From: Peptostreptococcaceae bacterium pGA-8
GTDB taxonomy: Bacteria; Bacillota; Clostridia; Peptostreptococcales; Anaerovoracaceae
Assembly: GCA_900112915.1 (NCBI GenBank)
Contig: FONK01000013.1
Span: forward strand, 1-51,998
DNA: 51,998 nt
Reading direction: 5' to 3'
This document shows, piece by piece, positions 10,281-19,062 of the stretch (positions within the stretch are counted from its first letter, which is position 1; the number at the start of each line of letters is the position of its first letter). The notes beneath the pieces were generated by a model. That model was not told the DNA's origin, ran no database searches, and saw nothing but the letters and a program-made list of their open reading frames with translations. The position numbers and the translations under genes were made by a program.

Positions 10281-11798
10281 TTATTTATTAAGGGTTTTCT
10301 CTCTTTCTGCAAGAAGCTCAGGATATTTTTCACTACCGATTTCATCCCAAAGCTCTGCATTTGCTATTCCACAATCCTTTGGTACGAACACCGGATCCAA
10401 ACCTGCTTTTTTCTGCATTTCGTAATCCTTCAGTACTGTTCTTACCTTTCTTTGAAGAAGTAGGATTGCTACCAGGTTAACCCAAGACATTAGTCCAACA
10501 CCGATGTCTGCAAGGTTCCAAGCTGCTCCGGAGGATCTGATTGAACCCCAGAAGATGATCAGTGTAAGAAGAACCTTAATTGCATTAACCATGATTTTTC
10601 TTGATTTTTCTGTCTTAACACCTCTTACAATGTAAGCTGTGTTTGCATCTGTGTAGAATGCAAAGGAAAGAAGTGTTGTAAATGCGAAGAAGAATACTGC
10701 GATTGCAATGAATCCTGAACCAAGTCCTGGAACTAAAGTATCAATTGCTTTCTGTGTATAGCCTGTACCTGCATCAAGACCCGGTAGGTTTTCAACCAGG
10801 AATTTTCCGGTAGCTTCGCTCTGAATATTGTACATCCCTGTTGACAGAATCATGATTGCTGTTGCTGTGCAAACAAGCAATGTATCAACATATACTGAGA
10901 ATGACTGTGCAAGTCCCTGTTTTGCCGGGTGAGAAACCTCTGCAGCTGCTGATGCGTGAGCACCTGAGCCCATTCCGGCTTCGTTGGAGTAGATACCTCT
11001 CTTTACACCCCAGATGATTGTGCTTCCCCAAACAGCTCCGTAGAAGGCATCCATATTAAATGCACATCTGAAGATAAGCTTGAACATTGGGATAATCTGG
11101 TCATAATTTACAAATAGAATGATAAGCGCCAACAGAATGTATACAAATGCCATTACAGGAACGATAATTTCTGCAACACGGCCAATTCTCTTCATTCCGC
11201 CAAACACAACAAGGGCAAATAGAATTGCAATTGCAAGACCAACCATCCAAGTTGGAAGTCCCCATGCATTTTTAACAGCTTCAGAAATGTTAAATGCCTG
11301 AATTGTCGGACCTGTGAAACCATTTGCGATTACTGCCGCAATGGCAAATGCTACTGCTAAACCTCTTCCTAAATACGGAATGTTTAGACCTTTTTCAATG
11401 TAGTATGCAGGGCCGCCTCTATACTCGCCGTCAATCTTTGCCTTGTAAATCTGTGCAAGAGATGATTCTGCGTAAGCTGAGCCTGCACCTATGATTGCAA
11501 TCAGCCACATCCAGAAAACCGCTCCCGGACCGCCGAAGCAAATTGCAGTTGCAACACCGGCGATGTTACCAACGCCTATTCTTCCGCCAAGAGCCATTGC
11601 GAAGCCCTGGAATGAAGAAATTCCTTCGCTGCCGGAAGTGTTGCCTTTGAAAAGATACTTTGTCATATCCTTTAGAAGTCGTACCTGAGGTACTCCCATG
11701 GAGATAGTGTAGAATAGTCCTACAATAATTGCTAAAACTACTAGTGGTATGCTCCAAATATACCCGTTGAGCACACCGGTTAATTCAGTAAAATTCAT
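10281..11798 (-). CDS. AGCS-family sodium:amino-acid symporter, probably glutamine-type (GlnT-like)
   Basis: This 505-residue membrane protein belongs to the alanine/glycine:cation symporter family. The family block GGRIGVGNIAGVATAI lies near residues 71-86, and NEAGMGSGAHASAAAE lies near the middle. About 11 hydrophobic segments are seen. It takes up a small neutral amino acid with Na+. It lies just downstream of a kinase and regulator resembling Bacillus GlnK-GlnL, which there control the AGCS transporter GlnT and a glutaminase. Glutamine is therefore a reasonable but unproven substrate. The start has GGAGAGG at good spacing. No glutaminase gene is in the window. Confidence 0.88.
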   Translation of the reverse strand: MNFTELTGVLNGYIWSIPLVVLAIIVGLFYTISMGVPQVRLLKDMTKYLFKGNTSGSEGISSFQGFAMALGGRIGVGNIAGVATAICFGGPGAVFWMWLIAIIGAGSAYAESSLAQIYKAKIDGEYRGGPAYYIEKGLNIPYLGRGLAVAFAIAAVIANGFTGPTIQAFNISEAVKNAWGLPTWMVGLAIAILFALVVFGGMKRIGRVAEIIVPVMAFVYILLALIILFVNYDQIIPMFKLIFRCAFNMDAFYGAVWGSTIIWGVKRGIYSNEAGMGSGAHASAAAEVSHPAKQGLAQSFSVYVDTLLVCTATAIMILSTGMYNIQSEATGKFLVENLPGLDAGTGYTQKAIDTLVPGLGSGFIAIAVFFFAFTTLLSFAFYTDANTAYIVRGVKTEKSRKIMVNAIKVLLTLIIFWGSIRSSGAAWNLADIGVGLMSWVNLVAILLLQRKVRTVLKDYEMQKKAGLDPVFVPKDCGIANAELWDEIGSEKYPELLAEREKTLNK

Positions 11799-11855
11799 AA
11801 TTCCTCTCCTTTACAATAATAGTAATAGGTTCTGTGTCGAGTAAAACCTAAATAA

Positions 11856-11892
11856 AAAAACCTTGTCTATACTTTAACAAGGTTTTTCAAAA
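11856..11892 (-). terminator. terminator between the response regulator and symporter genes
   Basis: An 11-bp stem AAAAACCTTGT / ACAAGGTTTTT (11856-11866, 11877-11887) has a 10-nt loop. On the minus strand it runs into TTTATTTAGG. It could end the two-component transcript or leave partial readthrough into the symporter gene 58 nt further on. The direct repeat AGGTTTT (7-nt gap) on the minus strand overlaps its 3' side. Confidence 0.8.
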
Positions 11893-11920
11893 AAACTCAT
11901 ATATATTCAAAAAGATTTTT

Positions 11921-12763
11921 TTATCTGTCTTTCGAATTTTTATACAGCATTAATCCATCTATAAATTTATTTATATTAACACGGCCTCCTAAATCAGTTA
12001 TTCCCTTCAGTCTGTCCATCTCATCCTTAATGCTCTTAAAATCAAAAACATAGTTTGCATAGACTTGAAATACCTCGTTTCCGTAGTCATCAATTCCCAG
12101 ACTGGCAACATTGGACAGCCCCTTTTTGATGGCACGCCTAATTCTCTGCTCCAGATTTTTAGATGTGTCCCCCTTTTCCTCAGCAACCTGAGCCAGCGAC
12201 TCTTTTGTAAAAATCCCTCCGTGAGCATTTACATATGCACAGACATCGATAATATCTCCGGTTCCTTTTTCGCCCAGCATTCCTAAAAGCCCCAAAAATA
12301 CATTAATTTCATGCATAGGATCCTGAGCTTCAGTTGGCTTCGGTTCGGCATCGCCATCGAACATCCCCTTAATATTATTCATAATCTGCCTCAAATTACG
12401 CTTTTCCGATACATTCTCCAAGACCTTTACCACTTCTATAATGTTAATAGGCTTGCTGATAAAAAACTCAACTCCGGCGCTGTATGCCTGCTCTATCATG
12501 TCCTTGTCCTGTACTCTGGAAATCATTACGAAATAAATGCCGGGACATTGGCTCTTTACCTTATCAACGAGACCGATGCCGTCCAGCTCACTCATTAAAA
12601 GGTCAACCAAAACGATGTCGGGCTTCATTGCGATAATCTCCCCAACCGCCCTTACAGGATCCGTCTGGTACCCGATTACCTCGCCTAAATTCTTGCTTTC
12701 TACAATATTTTCCAGAGTTTTGACAATTCCTATTACATCATCAACTATGTAATACTTCATCAT
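11921..12763 (-). CDS. response regulator with YcbB-type output domain (GlnL-like)
   Basis: The 280-residue regulator has a CheY-like receiver domain (1-120) with acidic pocket D8/D9, phosphoacceptor D54 and K104. A C-terminal domain (about 150-275) resembles the YcbB domain of Bacillus subtilis GlnL, a helical DNA-binding module. The gene overlaps the end of the kinase gene by 23 nt, so the two are translationally coupled. Known GlnL activates a glutamine transporter and glutaminase when glutamine is present. The symporter immediately downstream is the obvious target here. ATG at 12760 is an equally possible start. Confidence 0.85.
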   Translation of the reverse strand: MMKYYIVDDVIGIVKTLENIVESKNLGEVIGYQTDPVRAVGEIIAMKPDIVLVDLLMSELDGIGLVDKVKSQCPGIYFVMISRVQDKDMIEQAYSAGVEFFISKPINIIEVVKVLENVSEKRNLRQIMNNIKGMFDGDAEPKPTEAQDPMHEINVFLGLLGMLGEKGTGDIIDVCAYVNAHGGIFTKESLAQVAEEKGDTSKNLEQRIRRAIKKGLSNVASLGIDDYGNEVFQVYANYVFDFKSIKDEMDRLKGITDLGGRVNINKFIDGLMLYKNSKDR

Positions 12764-14057
12764 GAGTTTTACCTTCCAATCTTTCCTTCGGCATAGTCAA
12801 CAAAAAATTTGTCCAGCGGCCTTTTTGTGATTCTATTTTAATATTTCCCTTAAAGGCTTCTTCTACATACTCCTTAACCAAGGATAAGCCTATACCTCTC
12901 TGTACGCTTCCTGTTTTAGGACTGAATTTTGTGGAAAAGCCCGCTAAAAATATGGTGTTTACAGTATCCTCATCCATGCCGGTTCCATTATCCCTGACAG
13001 CAATTGTATAATTATCATCCTCCTCATCGGTAGTTATGTATATCTTACAGATGTCCTTGTCGTTTGCCTCTATGGCATTGACCAGCAGATTTCTGATAAT
13101 TGACATTATTTTAAAATATTCCTTCACATAGAAGTCCTTTTTGATGCGACTTGCTATTTCTATAGTCTTACCATCGGTATTCCACTCTGACAAAACAGCC
13201 TTCCGCTCTATGTTAATGATCTCCTTAATCGGTAACGGGTCGCCGTCATAGTCGTCCACCAAATGACCTTCAAGTGACTTTACAATACCCATAAAATCGC
13301 CCTTTATTTCGTGTGCCTGCTGGGAAACATCCAAAGCCGTCTTAACCAGCTCATCGGGTACCTCCAGCTTATTTAAGGTCTTATATGAATCAAAGGCCTT
13401 TTTCATTATTCCCTCAATGGCCCCTGTACATTTTTTCATTATGTAGATTTCACTTTCCACAAGGGCTGCCATTGCCATGAGTCTCTTATACTCCTCATCA
13501 GTTTCCCTCTTCAGCAGATATGAAGAATAAGTATCCATAGCCACTAAAATCGTCTGTATAAAAGCTGTTCTAATAATTGCAATTACCACCAGATAGGCGA
13601 TGGTTCTCGGAACCAGCAGATTTTCTCCCACCAAATAGCTGCGGGAAATAAGCTCGCATATGTTGGAAAGTATCTCGCACATAAAAATCGCATAGGGAAA
13701 ATTCCTAAGGTTCTTGGGCTGCTTGATAATTGCAAAATATATGAGGGGATAGAAGGTTCCGTAGGAGAAGAAGAATACCATGTCCGGGAGCGCCATATTG
13801 CTGGCATGGGACCAATCCACCTCTCCACTTAGGAGCATAAAAAACAGCCTTATTAGCGGAGAAAATATTCCTGAGCAAAAGGCAATATATGTAGGAGACA
13901 GATTTTCATAGCAATATATGAAAATAGCCATTACAACAACTGATAAGGCAATAATAAATCCGCCTGTAATAAAGTTAAAGCTTATCTGTGCTGCTAAGGA
14001 TACAAATATAGCTATGGAAAGGGTTTCCCTAATTTTATTCAACAATGTTCCCTCCAT
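12741..14057 (-). CDS. membrane sensor histidine kinase (GlnK-like)
   Basis: This is a 438-residue sensor kinase. Residues 10-175 hold about six hydrophobic membrane segments with short loops and no large external domain. The likely phosphorylated residue is His249 in QQAHEIKGD. The ATP-binding domain shows the N box (NLLVNAIEAN, 323-332), the G1 box D356-NGTG and the G2 box GIGLS near 388. It is paired with the overlapping YcbB-type regulator, which matches Bacillus GlnK-GlnL. The signal, probably glutamine, is inferred from that similarity and from the adjacent symporter. Confidence 0.85.
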   Translation of the reverse strand: MEGTLLNKIRETLSIAIFVSLAAQISFNFITGGFIIALSVVVMAIFIYCYENLSPTYIAFCSGIFSPLIRLFFMLLSGEVDWSHASNMALPDMVFFFSYGTFYPLIYFAIIKQPKNLRNFPYAIFMCEILSNICELISRSYLVGENLLVPRTIAYLVVIAIIRTAFIQTILVAMDTYSSYLLKRETDEEYKRLMAMAALVESEIYIMKKCTGAIEGIMKKAFDSYKTLNKLEVPDELVKTALDVSQQAHEIKGDFMGIVKSLEGHLVDDYDGDPLPIKEIINIERKAVLSEWNTDGKTIEIASRIKKDFYVKEYFKIMSIIRNLLVNAIEANDKDICKIYITTDEEDDNYTIAVRDNGTGMDEDTVNTIFLAGFSTKFSPKTGSVQRGIGLSLVKEYVEEAFKGNIKIESQKGRWTNFLLTMPKERLEGKTHDEVLHS

Positions 14058-14102
14058 CTCTGCCTAAATCTTTTATGTCTTTGCTCGTACATAATAGCAC
14101 AA

Positions 14103-14150
14103 AAAAGGATTCATTAAAAGATGCTAATTGCTCTCTCAAAGAATCCTTTT
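14103..14150 (-). terminator. terminator after the arc operon
   Basis: A 10-bp stem AAAAGGATTC / GAATCCTTTT (14103-14112, 14141-14150) closes a 28-nt loop, followed on the minus strand by CCTTTTTTG. It lies between arcC and the kinase gene. The long loop makes it less certain than the others. Confidence 0.65.
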
Positions 14151-14185
14151 CCAATTCAAATATTTACTTGGTAAATTGTTATCTA

Positions 14186-15130
14186 CTACTTAAGAGTAAA
14201 TACTGTACCTGTCTTACCCTCTAAAGCTTCCACAGCCTTGTCAAGAGAAGTGATAATTGCCTTCTTGTCCGGATTAGCCTTTACAAACTTCAGTGCAGCT
14301 TCTACCTTTGGAAGCATGCTTCCAGGAGCAAACTGTCCTTCTTCAATGTACTTAGCAGCTTCTTCAGCGTTAAGAGATGCAAGGTCTTCCTGATTAGGCT
14401 TGTTAAAGTTGATGGCAACCTTTTCAACCTCAGTAAGAATCATAAGAACGTCAGCTTCAACCTGTTCAGCAAGAAGCTCAGCAGCAAAGTCCTTATCGAT
14501 TACTGCAGCAACGCCTTCCAGGCTTCCGTTTTCATTTCTTACTACAGGAATTCCGCCACCGCCGCAGGAAATCACGATTGAAGAATCCCAAAGTGCTTTA
14601 ACCGCGCCGATTTCAACGATTTCTTCAGGAATAGGTGAAGCAACGACTCTTCTCCAGCCTCTACCTGCGTCTTCTTTGATTGAGTAACCCTTGGTAGCTT
14701 CCAGCTCCTTTGCTTCAGCTTCGCTGTAGAAAGGTCCGATTGGCTTTGTAGGGTTAGTGAAGCCCTTGTCATTTTTGTCAACAACCATCTGAGTTACTAC
14801 TGTAAGAACAGGAAGCTCTTTTCCTCTTTCCTTTAGAGCAAACTTTAATGCCTGCTGCAGGTGATAACCGATGTAGCCCTGTGACATTGCTCCGCAAACG
14901 TCGAAAGGCATTGCCGGAGTAACATCCTTAGCTGTTTCTGATGCAAGAAGAATTCTTCCCACCTGTGGTCCGTTACCGTGTACCACGCCGATTTCATAAC
15001 CTTTGCAGCTGATGTCTGCAATGTATTCACAAGTTTTTTTAACTACTTCTAACTGTGCCTCTGCTGTAGGATCAGCCTTTCCTGACTGAAGTGCGTTTCC
15101 GCCTAAAGCAATAACAATTTTTTCTGCCAT
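14186..15130 (-). CDS. arcC: carbamate kinase
   Basis: The 314-residue amino-acid-kinase-fold enzyme makes ATP from carbamoyl phosphate and ADP, the energy-yielding last step of arginine deiminase fermentation. The family blocks are ALGGNAL at the N-terminus, VHGNGPQVG near residue 49 and SCGGGGIPVV near residue 189. The length is standard. It is the last gene of arcB-arcA-arcC, 26 nt after arcA, with AAGGAG before the ATG. Confidence 0.96.
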   Translation of the reverse strand: MAEKIVIALGGNALQSGKADPTAEAQLEVVKKTCEYIADISCKGYEIGVVHGNGPQVGRILLASETAKDVTPAMPFDVCGAMSQGYIGYHLQQALKFALKERGKELPVLTVVTQMVVDKNDKGFTNPTKPIGPFYSEAEAKELEATKGYSIKEDAGRGWRRVVASPIPEEIVEIGAVKALWDSSIVISCGGGGIPVVRNENGSLEGVAAVIDKDFAAELLAEQVEADVLMILTEVEKVAINFNKPNQEDLASLNAEEAAKYIEEGQFAPGSMLPKVEAALKFVKANPDKKAIITSLDKAVEALEGKTGTVFTLK

Positions 15131-15156
15131 ATTGATTTTTCTCCTTAAATAGTTGA

Positions 15157-16377
15157 TTAGATATCGTCTCTATTAACAGGGCAAGACATACATCTTGGAC
15201 CCCCTCTTCCTCTTGATAACTCTGCTGACGGCATTTCAAGAACCTTGATGCCTTTCTTTGCAAGAAGTTCATTTGAAACATAGTTTCTCTCGTAGGTGAT
15301 TACTGTACCGGGAGCTATGCATAAGGTGTTTGAACCGTCATTCCACTGTTCTCTCTGTGCAGCAAGAAGCTCTCCGCCGCCACATCTGATCAGGTCAACT
15401 GCAGGAAGCTTAAGCTCATTGGCTAAAATCTTATGAAGCTCATCCTTCATAGCGCTGAACTTTAATTCCTTATCAGCACCTAAGGTAATTTCATAAACTC
15501 CCAGAGGTCCTTCGATTTCAGGGTGAATAGTGAACTTGTCATAGTCAACCATAGTAAATACAGTATCCAGATGCATGAATGCTCTTGTCTTTGGAATGTC
15601 AAAAGCAAGCACCTTCTTAAAATCTGAGTTAGGTAGAATGTTTCTTGCAAAGTTTTCGATACCTGCAGCAGTGGTTCTCTGAGATAAGCCGACTGCAACG
15701 ACATCCTTTGAAAGTACTAAAACGTCTCCGCCCTCAATTGAATAATCATCATTTACATCATACCACAATCTGTCGCCTTCTTTAGCGAAGTCCTTGTTAT
15801 GTTCAAACATGTACTTTAGAAGAAGAACTTCTCTTCTTCTTGCCGGTGTATGCATGTGGTGAACATTGAGTCCATCACCGACACATGCGCCCGGGTCTCT
15901 TGTAAAATATAGGTTCGGCATCGGGTCTGATACGAAAGGATAGTCATCCTCAACCAAATCCATAAGGCCTGTTACCTTACCTGTTGCAATTTCTTCTTTC
16001 TTGATACCCGCAATCAGCTTTGCAACCATCGCCTTTGTATCAAGCTTCAGAAGATATTCAGTGATATTTTCTCTTAGGCCTACAGCTGTAATATTGCTTA
16101 AATCAAGAAATTCAGCAACAAACTGTTTTCTTAAATTTTCATCAGCTAAAGCCTTTGCGGTTTCATCTACATAATAGATTGTTTCAACGCCGTTTTCTCT
16201 TAAAATTTCAGCGAATCTATCGTGTTCTTCCTGAGCAACCTTTAGATATGGAATATCATCAAATAGTAGTCTTTCCATTGTTGCCGGAGTTAATGCTTCT
16301 AATTCAAATCCAGGTCTATGTAATAGGACCTTGTTCAGTTTTCCGATTTCAGAATAATTATGAATTCCAGGATACAT
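15157..16377 (-). CDS. arcA: arginine deiminase
   Basis: The enzyme hydrolyses arginine to citrulline and ammonia. From the chosen ATG (16375-16377) it has 406 residues, a normal length. The frame stays open 13 codons further upstream, but AGGAGAG sits just before this ATG and MYPGIHNYSE is where family members begin. Active-site blocks are FTRDPG, EGGDVLVL, HLDTVFT and the C-terminal RGGPRCMSCP, whose first Cys is the nucleophile. It is the middle gene of the arc operon, separated from arcB by a spacer that contains a hairpin. Confidence 0.96.
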   Translation of the reverse strand: MYPGIHNYSEIGKLNKVLLHRPGFELEALTPATMERLLFDDIPYLKVAQEEHDRFAEILRENGVETIYYVDETAKALADENLRKQFVAEFLDLSNITAVGLRENITEYLLKLDTKAMVAKLIAGIKKEEIATGKVTGLMDLVEDDYPFVSDPMPNLYFTRDPGACVGDGLNVHHMHTPARRREVLLLKYMFEHNKDFAKEGDRLWYDVNDDYSIEGGDVLVLSKDVVAVGLSQRTTAAGIENFARNILPNSDFKKVLAFDIPKTRAFMHLDTVFTMVDYDKFTIHPEIEGPLGVYEITLGADKELKFSAMKDELHKILANELKLPAVDLIRCGGGELLAAQREQWNDGSNTLCIAPGTVITYERNYVSNELLAKKGIKVLEMPSAELSRGRGGPRCMSCPVNRDDI

Positions 16378-16405
16378 AATTTCTCTCCTATTCTTAATAA
16401 ATAGC

Positions 16406-16429
16406 AGTCTCCACACAAAGGTGGAGACT
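16406..16429 (-). other. intercistronic hairpin between arcB and arcA
   Basis: A perfect 9-bp stem AGTCTCCAC / GTGGAGACT (16406-16414, 16421-16429) has a 6-nt loop. It lies between the arcB stop and the arcA ribosome binding site. The following minus-strand sequence is AT-rich but not a clear T run. It may be a partial terminator or an mRNA stabiliser that sets the arcB:arcA ratio. Confidence 0.7.
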
Positions 16430-16457
16430 ACTCAAATTAACATTTTTAAGCTGCAGC

Positions 16458-17453
16458 TTAGCCGATTGTAGCTACGATTACAGCCTTAATTGTGTGCATT
16501 CTGTTCTCTGCTTCGTCAAACACCTTTGAGAATCTTGATCTGAATACTTCGTCAGTAACCTCACGAATATCGTATCCAAGATCCATCTGAGTCTTTGCCA
16601 TAGTTGTTTCCATATCGTGGAATGAAGGCAGGCAATGCATGAAGATAACATCAGGGTTTTCAGTTTCTTCGATCATTTCCATATTTACTCTGAATGGAGT
16701 CAGCATTCTAACTCTTTCAGGAATCTGGTCTTCTTCTCCCATTGAAGCCCAAATGTCAGTGTAAAGAACATCTGCACCCTTCAGGCAAGCCTTATCTGAG
16801 CTAACTTCAATAGTAGCACCTGTTGCTTTAGCAACCTCACGAGCTCTCTCAAGAACGCTTGCATCTACGTCCTTAGCCAATTCTTCCGGACCGTAAGCTA
16901 CAAAGTGCATACCCATCTTAGCGCAACCGTACATCCAAGCATAAGCCATGTTGTTTCTGATGTCGCCGCAGAATACAACCTTAACCTTGTTTAAAGGCTT
17001 AGCAATATGCTCTTCAATTGTTAGAAGGTCAGCAAGAATCTGAGTTGGGTGGTCAACGTCAGTCAGACCGTTCCATACAGGAACTCCTGCATGCTCAGCC
17101 AGCTGTTCAACAACCTTCTGATCATATCCTCTATATTCAATACCATCATAGAATCTGCCAAGAACCTTAGCTGTGTCCTCTAAAGATTCCTTCTTGCCCA
17201 TCTGTGAGCTCTTTGAATCTAAGAAAGTAACCTGAGCACCTTCTTCGATGCAAGCTACTTCGAAAGCACATCTTGTTCTTGTTGAAGTCTTTTCAAATAA
17301 AAGAACAACGCTCTTTCCCTTTAGTCCGTAGTTGTACACGCCTGCTCTCTTCTTAGCCTTTAGATCATGGGCTAAATCAAGCATGTATCTGATTTCTTCA
17401 GGTGTGAAGTCCATTAATGTTAAAAAATGTCTTCCTTTTAGGTTTACTGCCAT
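16458..17453 (-). CDS. arcB: ornithine carbamoyltransferase (catabolic)
   Basis: The 331-residue enzyme splits citrulline with phosphate into ornithine and carbamoyl phosphate when working in the arginine deiminase pathway. The carbamoyl-phosphate motif STRTRCAFE lies near residues 56-64, HPTQILADLLT near residue 136, and HCLPSFHD (usual form HCLPAFHD) near residue 275. It is the first gene of arcB-arcA-arcC. The catabolic role comes from this context, since the sequence alone does not separate it from the anabolic ArgF. AAGGAG precedes the ATG. Confidence 0.95.
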   Translation of the reverse strand: MAVNLKGRHFLTLMDFTPEEIRYMLDLAHDLKAKKRAGVYNYGLKGKSVVLLFEKTSTRTRCAFEVACIEEGAQVTFLDSKSSQMGKKESLEDTAKVLGRFYDGIEYRGYDQKVVEQLAEHAGVPVWNGLTDVDHPTQILADLLTIEEHIAKPLNKVKVVFCGDIRNNMAYAWMYGCAKMGMHFVAYGPEELAKDVDASVLERAREVAKATGATIEVSSDKACLKGADVLYTDIWASMGEEDQIPERVRMLTPFRVNMEMIEETENPDVIFMHCLPSFHDMETTMAKTQMDLGYDIREVTDEVFRSRFSKVFDEAENRMHTIKAVIVATIG

Positions 17454-17520
17454 GGTAAATCTCCTTTTCTTTCTTACTTCTTAAATGATAACTAATTTTA
17501 AGGTTTTACTCGATACCTTG

Positions 17521-17580
17521 ATAATACTATATGTGATATTTTTTTAAAGTACCAGCTATTAATATTTTGGAGGTACCGGT
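17521..17580 (-). promoter_or_regulatory. arc operon promoter region with paired GGTAC repeats
   Basis: On the minus strand two similar elements, AACCGGTACCTC and AGCTGGTACTTT, lie 24 bp apart (cores 17573-17576 and 17549-17552). They match at 8 of 12 positions and every mismatch is a transition. A -10-like TAGTATTAT follows at 17521-17529. Direct repeats about two helical turns apart are typical operators for MocR-type regulators, and such a gene ends just upstream at 17609. The exact -35 is unclear. Confidence 0.5.
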
Positions 17581-17608
17581 TTAACTCGTTTCCTATTTAT
17601 TGAATAAG

Positions 17609-19057
17609 TTATGTATATTTTTTAACAAGCTCACAAAAAATCCTCATGCCGGCCTCAACTCTATCCAGGCTTTCATATGAATAATTTATGCGCAGGTGGT
17701 CTTTTCCGCCGTTTTTATGTGGATAGAAAGGCTCACCGTGGAGAAAAAGGACGCCCTCATGCCTGCACTGAAGCATGAGTTTTTTGCTGTCAATATGAGT
17801 AGGAAGCTTGCACCAAACATATACACCGCCGGAGGGTTTTTTGTACTCAACTCCCAGATGTTTTAACCCATCCAGAGCATGACAGACAGCCTCCATTCTC
17901 ACCTTATTTTGAGCGGCGATTTCTCTAGCCTTTCTCAAATACATACCGTCGCCCATGCACTTGGATATTATCTTTTGCGTGATCCAATCCAGATTCATCA
18001 TGCGGACGGATACTAAATAGCTTAGGCTTTTAATGAGAGTTTCTGAGCCTGCAACAAATGCCAGTGAAATTCCCGGTATGAATGTTAATGCAAAAGAATA
18101 AATGTAAATGACATTATTGTTTTTGTCCATAGATTTTAGAGTCGGAGTCTGCCTTTCGCCGAAATATAGCTCCGACGCCGCATCCTCTTCTACGATGGGC
18201 AGCCTGTATGTGTTTGATAATTCTATGAGCTTTTCTCGCCGTTCCATGGAAAGTGTAGCCCCTGTCGGATCGTGAAAGCTGGAATTTACATAAATAAACT
18301 TCGGATGATGGGCTTCAATGACAGCCTCCAGATTATCACAAATCATTCCATCCTCATCTACCGGTATGGTAATTGCCTTGCACCCTGCCAGTTCGAGAAT
18401 TCTATATACATCAGGAGATACCGGCTCTTCAATGATAACCTTATCCCCCGGTTTTAACATTGCCGTTATTATAAAGTCAAAGGCCTGATTTGTCTCTGAT
18501 AAAACCTGAACCTGCTTTCCCGTTACACGAATCCCCTTATTTCGTAAATAGGCGATTATATTATTCCTCAGCTCCTCATCGCCCTGGTATGGCGTCAAAT
18601 AAGTAGGCTTGGTCTTATTTTCGCTTAATACCGCTGTCAGATAATTTGCAATGTCAGAATCCTTATACAGGTTGGGCGGCATGCCGACAGAGAGGGAAAT
18701 TTCACCTTCTGTACCAAATCTTTGAAATATATTATCGAAGGTATCCTCTATATCTATATACTCATCCTTTATTACATGGCCCCAATTGACGGGTCTGATA
18801 CTCCGCTCCGTTACAGTTTCCTTTAGGGTAACTCTATAGCCTACACCTACGACGCTTTCAATCAGCTCTTGACCCTTAAGCTCTCCATAGGCTTTGATTA
18901 TAGTGTTTCTGTGTACACCTAAAAAATTTGCCATCCGGCGTTCAGATGGCAAATAAGCTCCGTCTCCCATTTCACCAGATAAAATCTTCTCCTTTATCTG
19001 TCCTGCAATTTGCCAATATAGTGGCGTTTTTAGGTTTTTGTCAACGGTAATATTCAT
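17609..19057 (-). CDS. MocR-type regulator (GntR helix-turn-helix fused to aminotransferase-like domain) lacking the PLP lysine
   Basis: The 482-residue protein has an N-terminal GntR winged helix (about 8-78; LPSERRMANFLGVHRNTI) joined to a fold-type-I aminotransferase-like domain (about 115-480). MocR proteins usually bind PLP through a Lys in an SFSK motif. Here that position reads SFALTF, with Leu324 in place of Lys. The PLP-ring Asp is kept (D292 in EEDAASE) but the Tyr two residues on is Ala. It closes a five-gene minus-strand unit, 5 nt after the methyltransferase gene, and lies directly upstream of arcBAC, its likely target. The ligand is unknown. Confidence 0.85.
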   Translation of the reverse strand: MNITVDKNLKTPLYWQIAGQIKEKILSGEMGDGAYLPSERRMANFLGVHRNTIIKAYGELKGQELIESVVGVGYRVTLKETVTERSIRPVNWGHVIKDEYIDIEDTFDNIFQRFGTEGEISLSVGMPPNLYKDSDIANYLTAVLSENKTKPTYLTPYQGDEELRNNIIAYLRNKGIRVTGKQVQVLSETNQAFDFIITAMLKPGDKVIIEEPVSPDVYRILELAGCKAITIPVDEDGMICDNLEAVIEAHHPKFIYVNSSFHDPTGATLSMERREKLIELSNTYRLPIVEEDAASELYFGERQTPTLKSMDKNNNVIYIYSFALTFIPGISLAFVAGSETLIKSLSYLVSVRMMNLDWITQKIISKCMGDGMYLRKAREIAAQNKVRMEAVCHALDGLKHLGVEYKKPSGGVYVWCKLPTHIDSKKLMLQCRHEGVLFLHGEPFYPHKNGGKDHLRINYSYESLDRVEAGMRIFCELVKKYT

Positions 19058-19062
19058 TTTTC

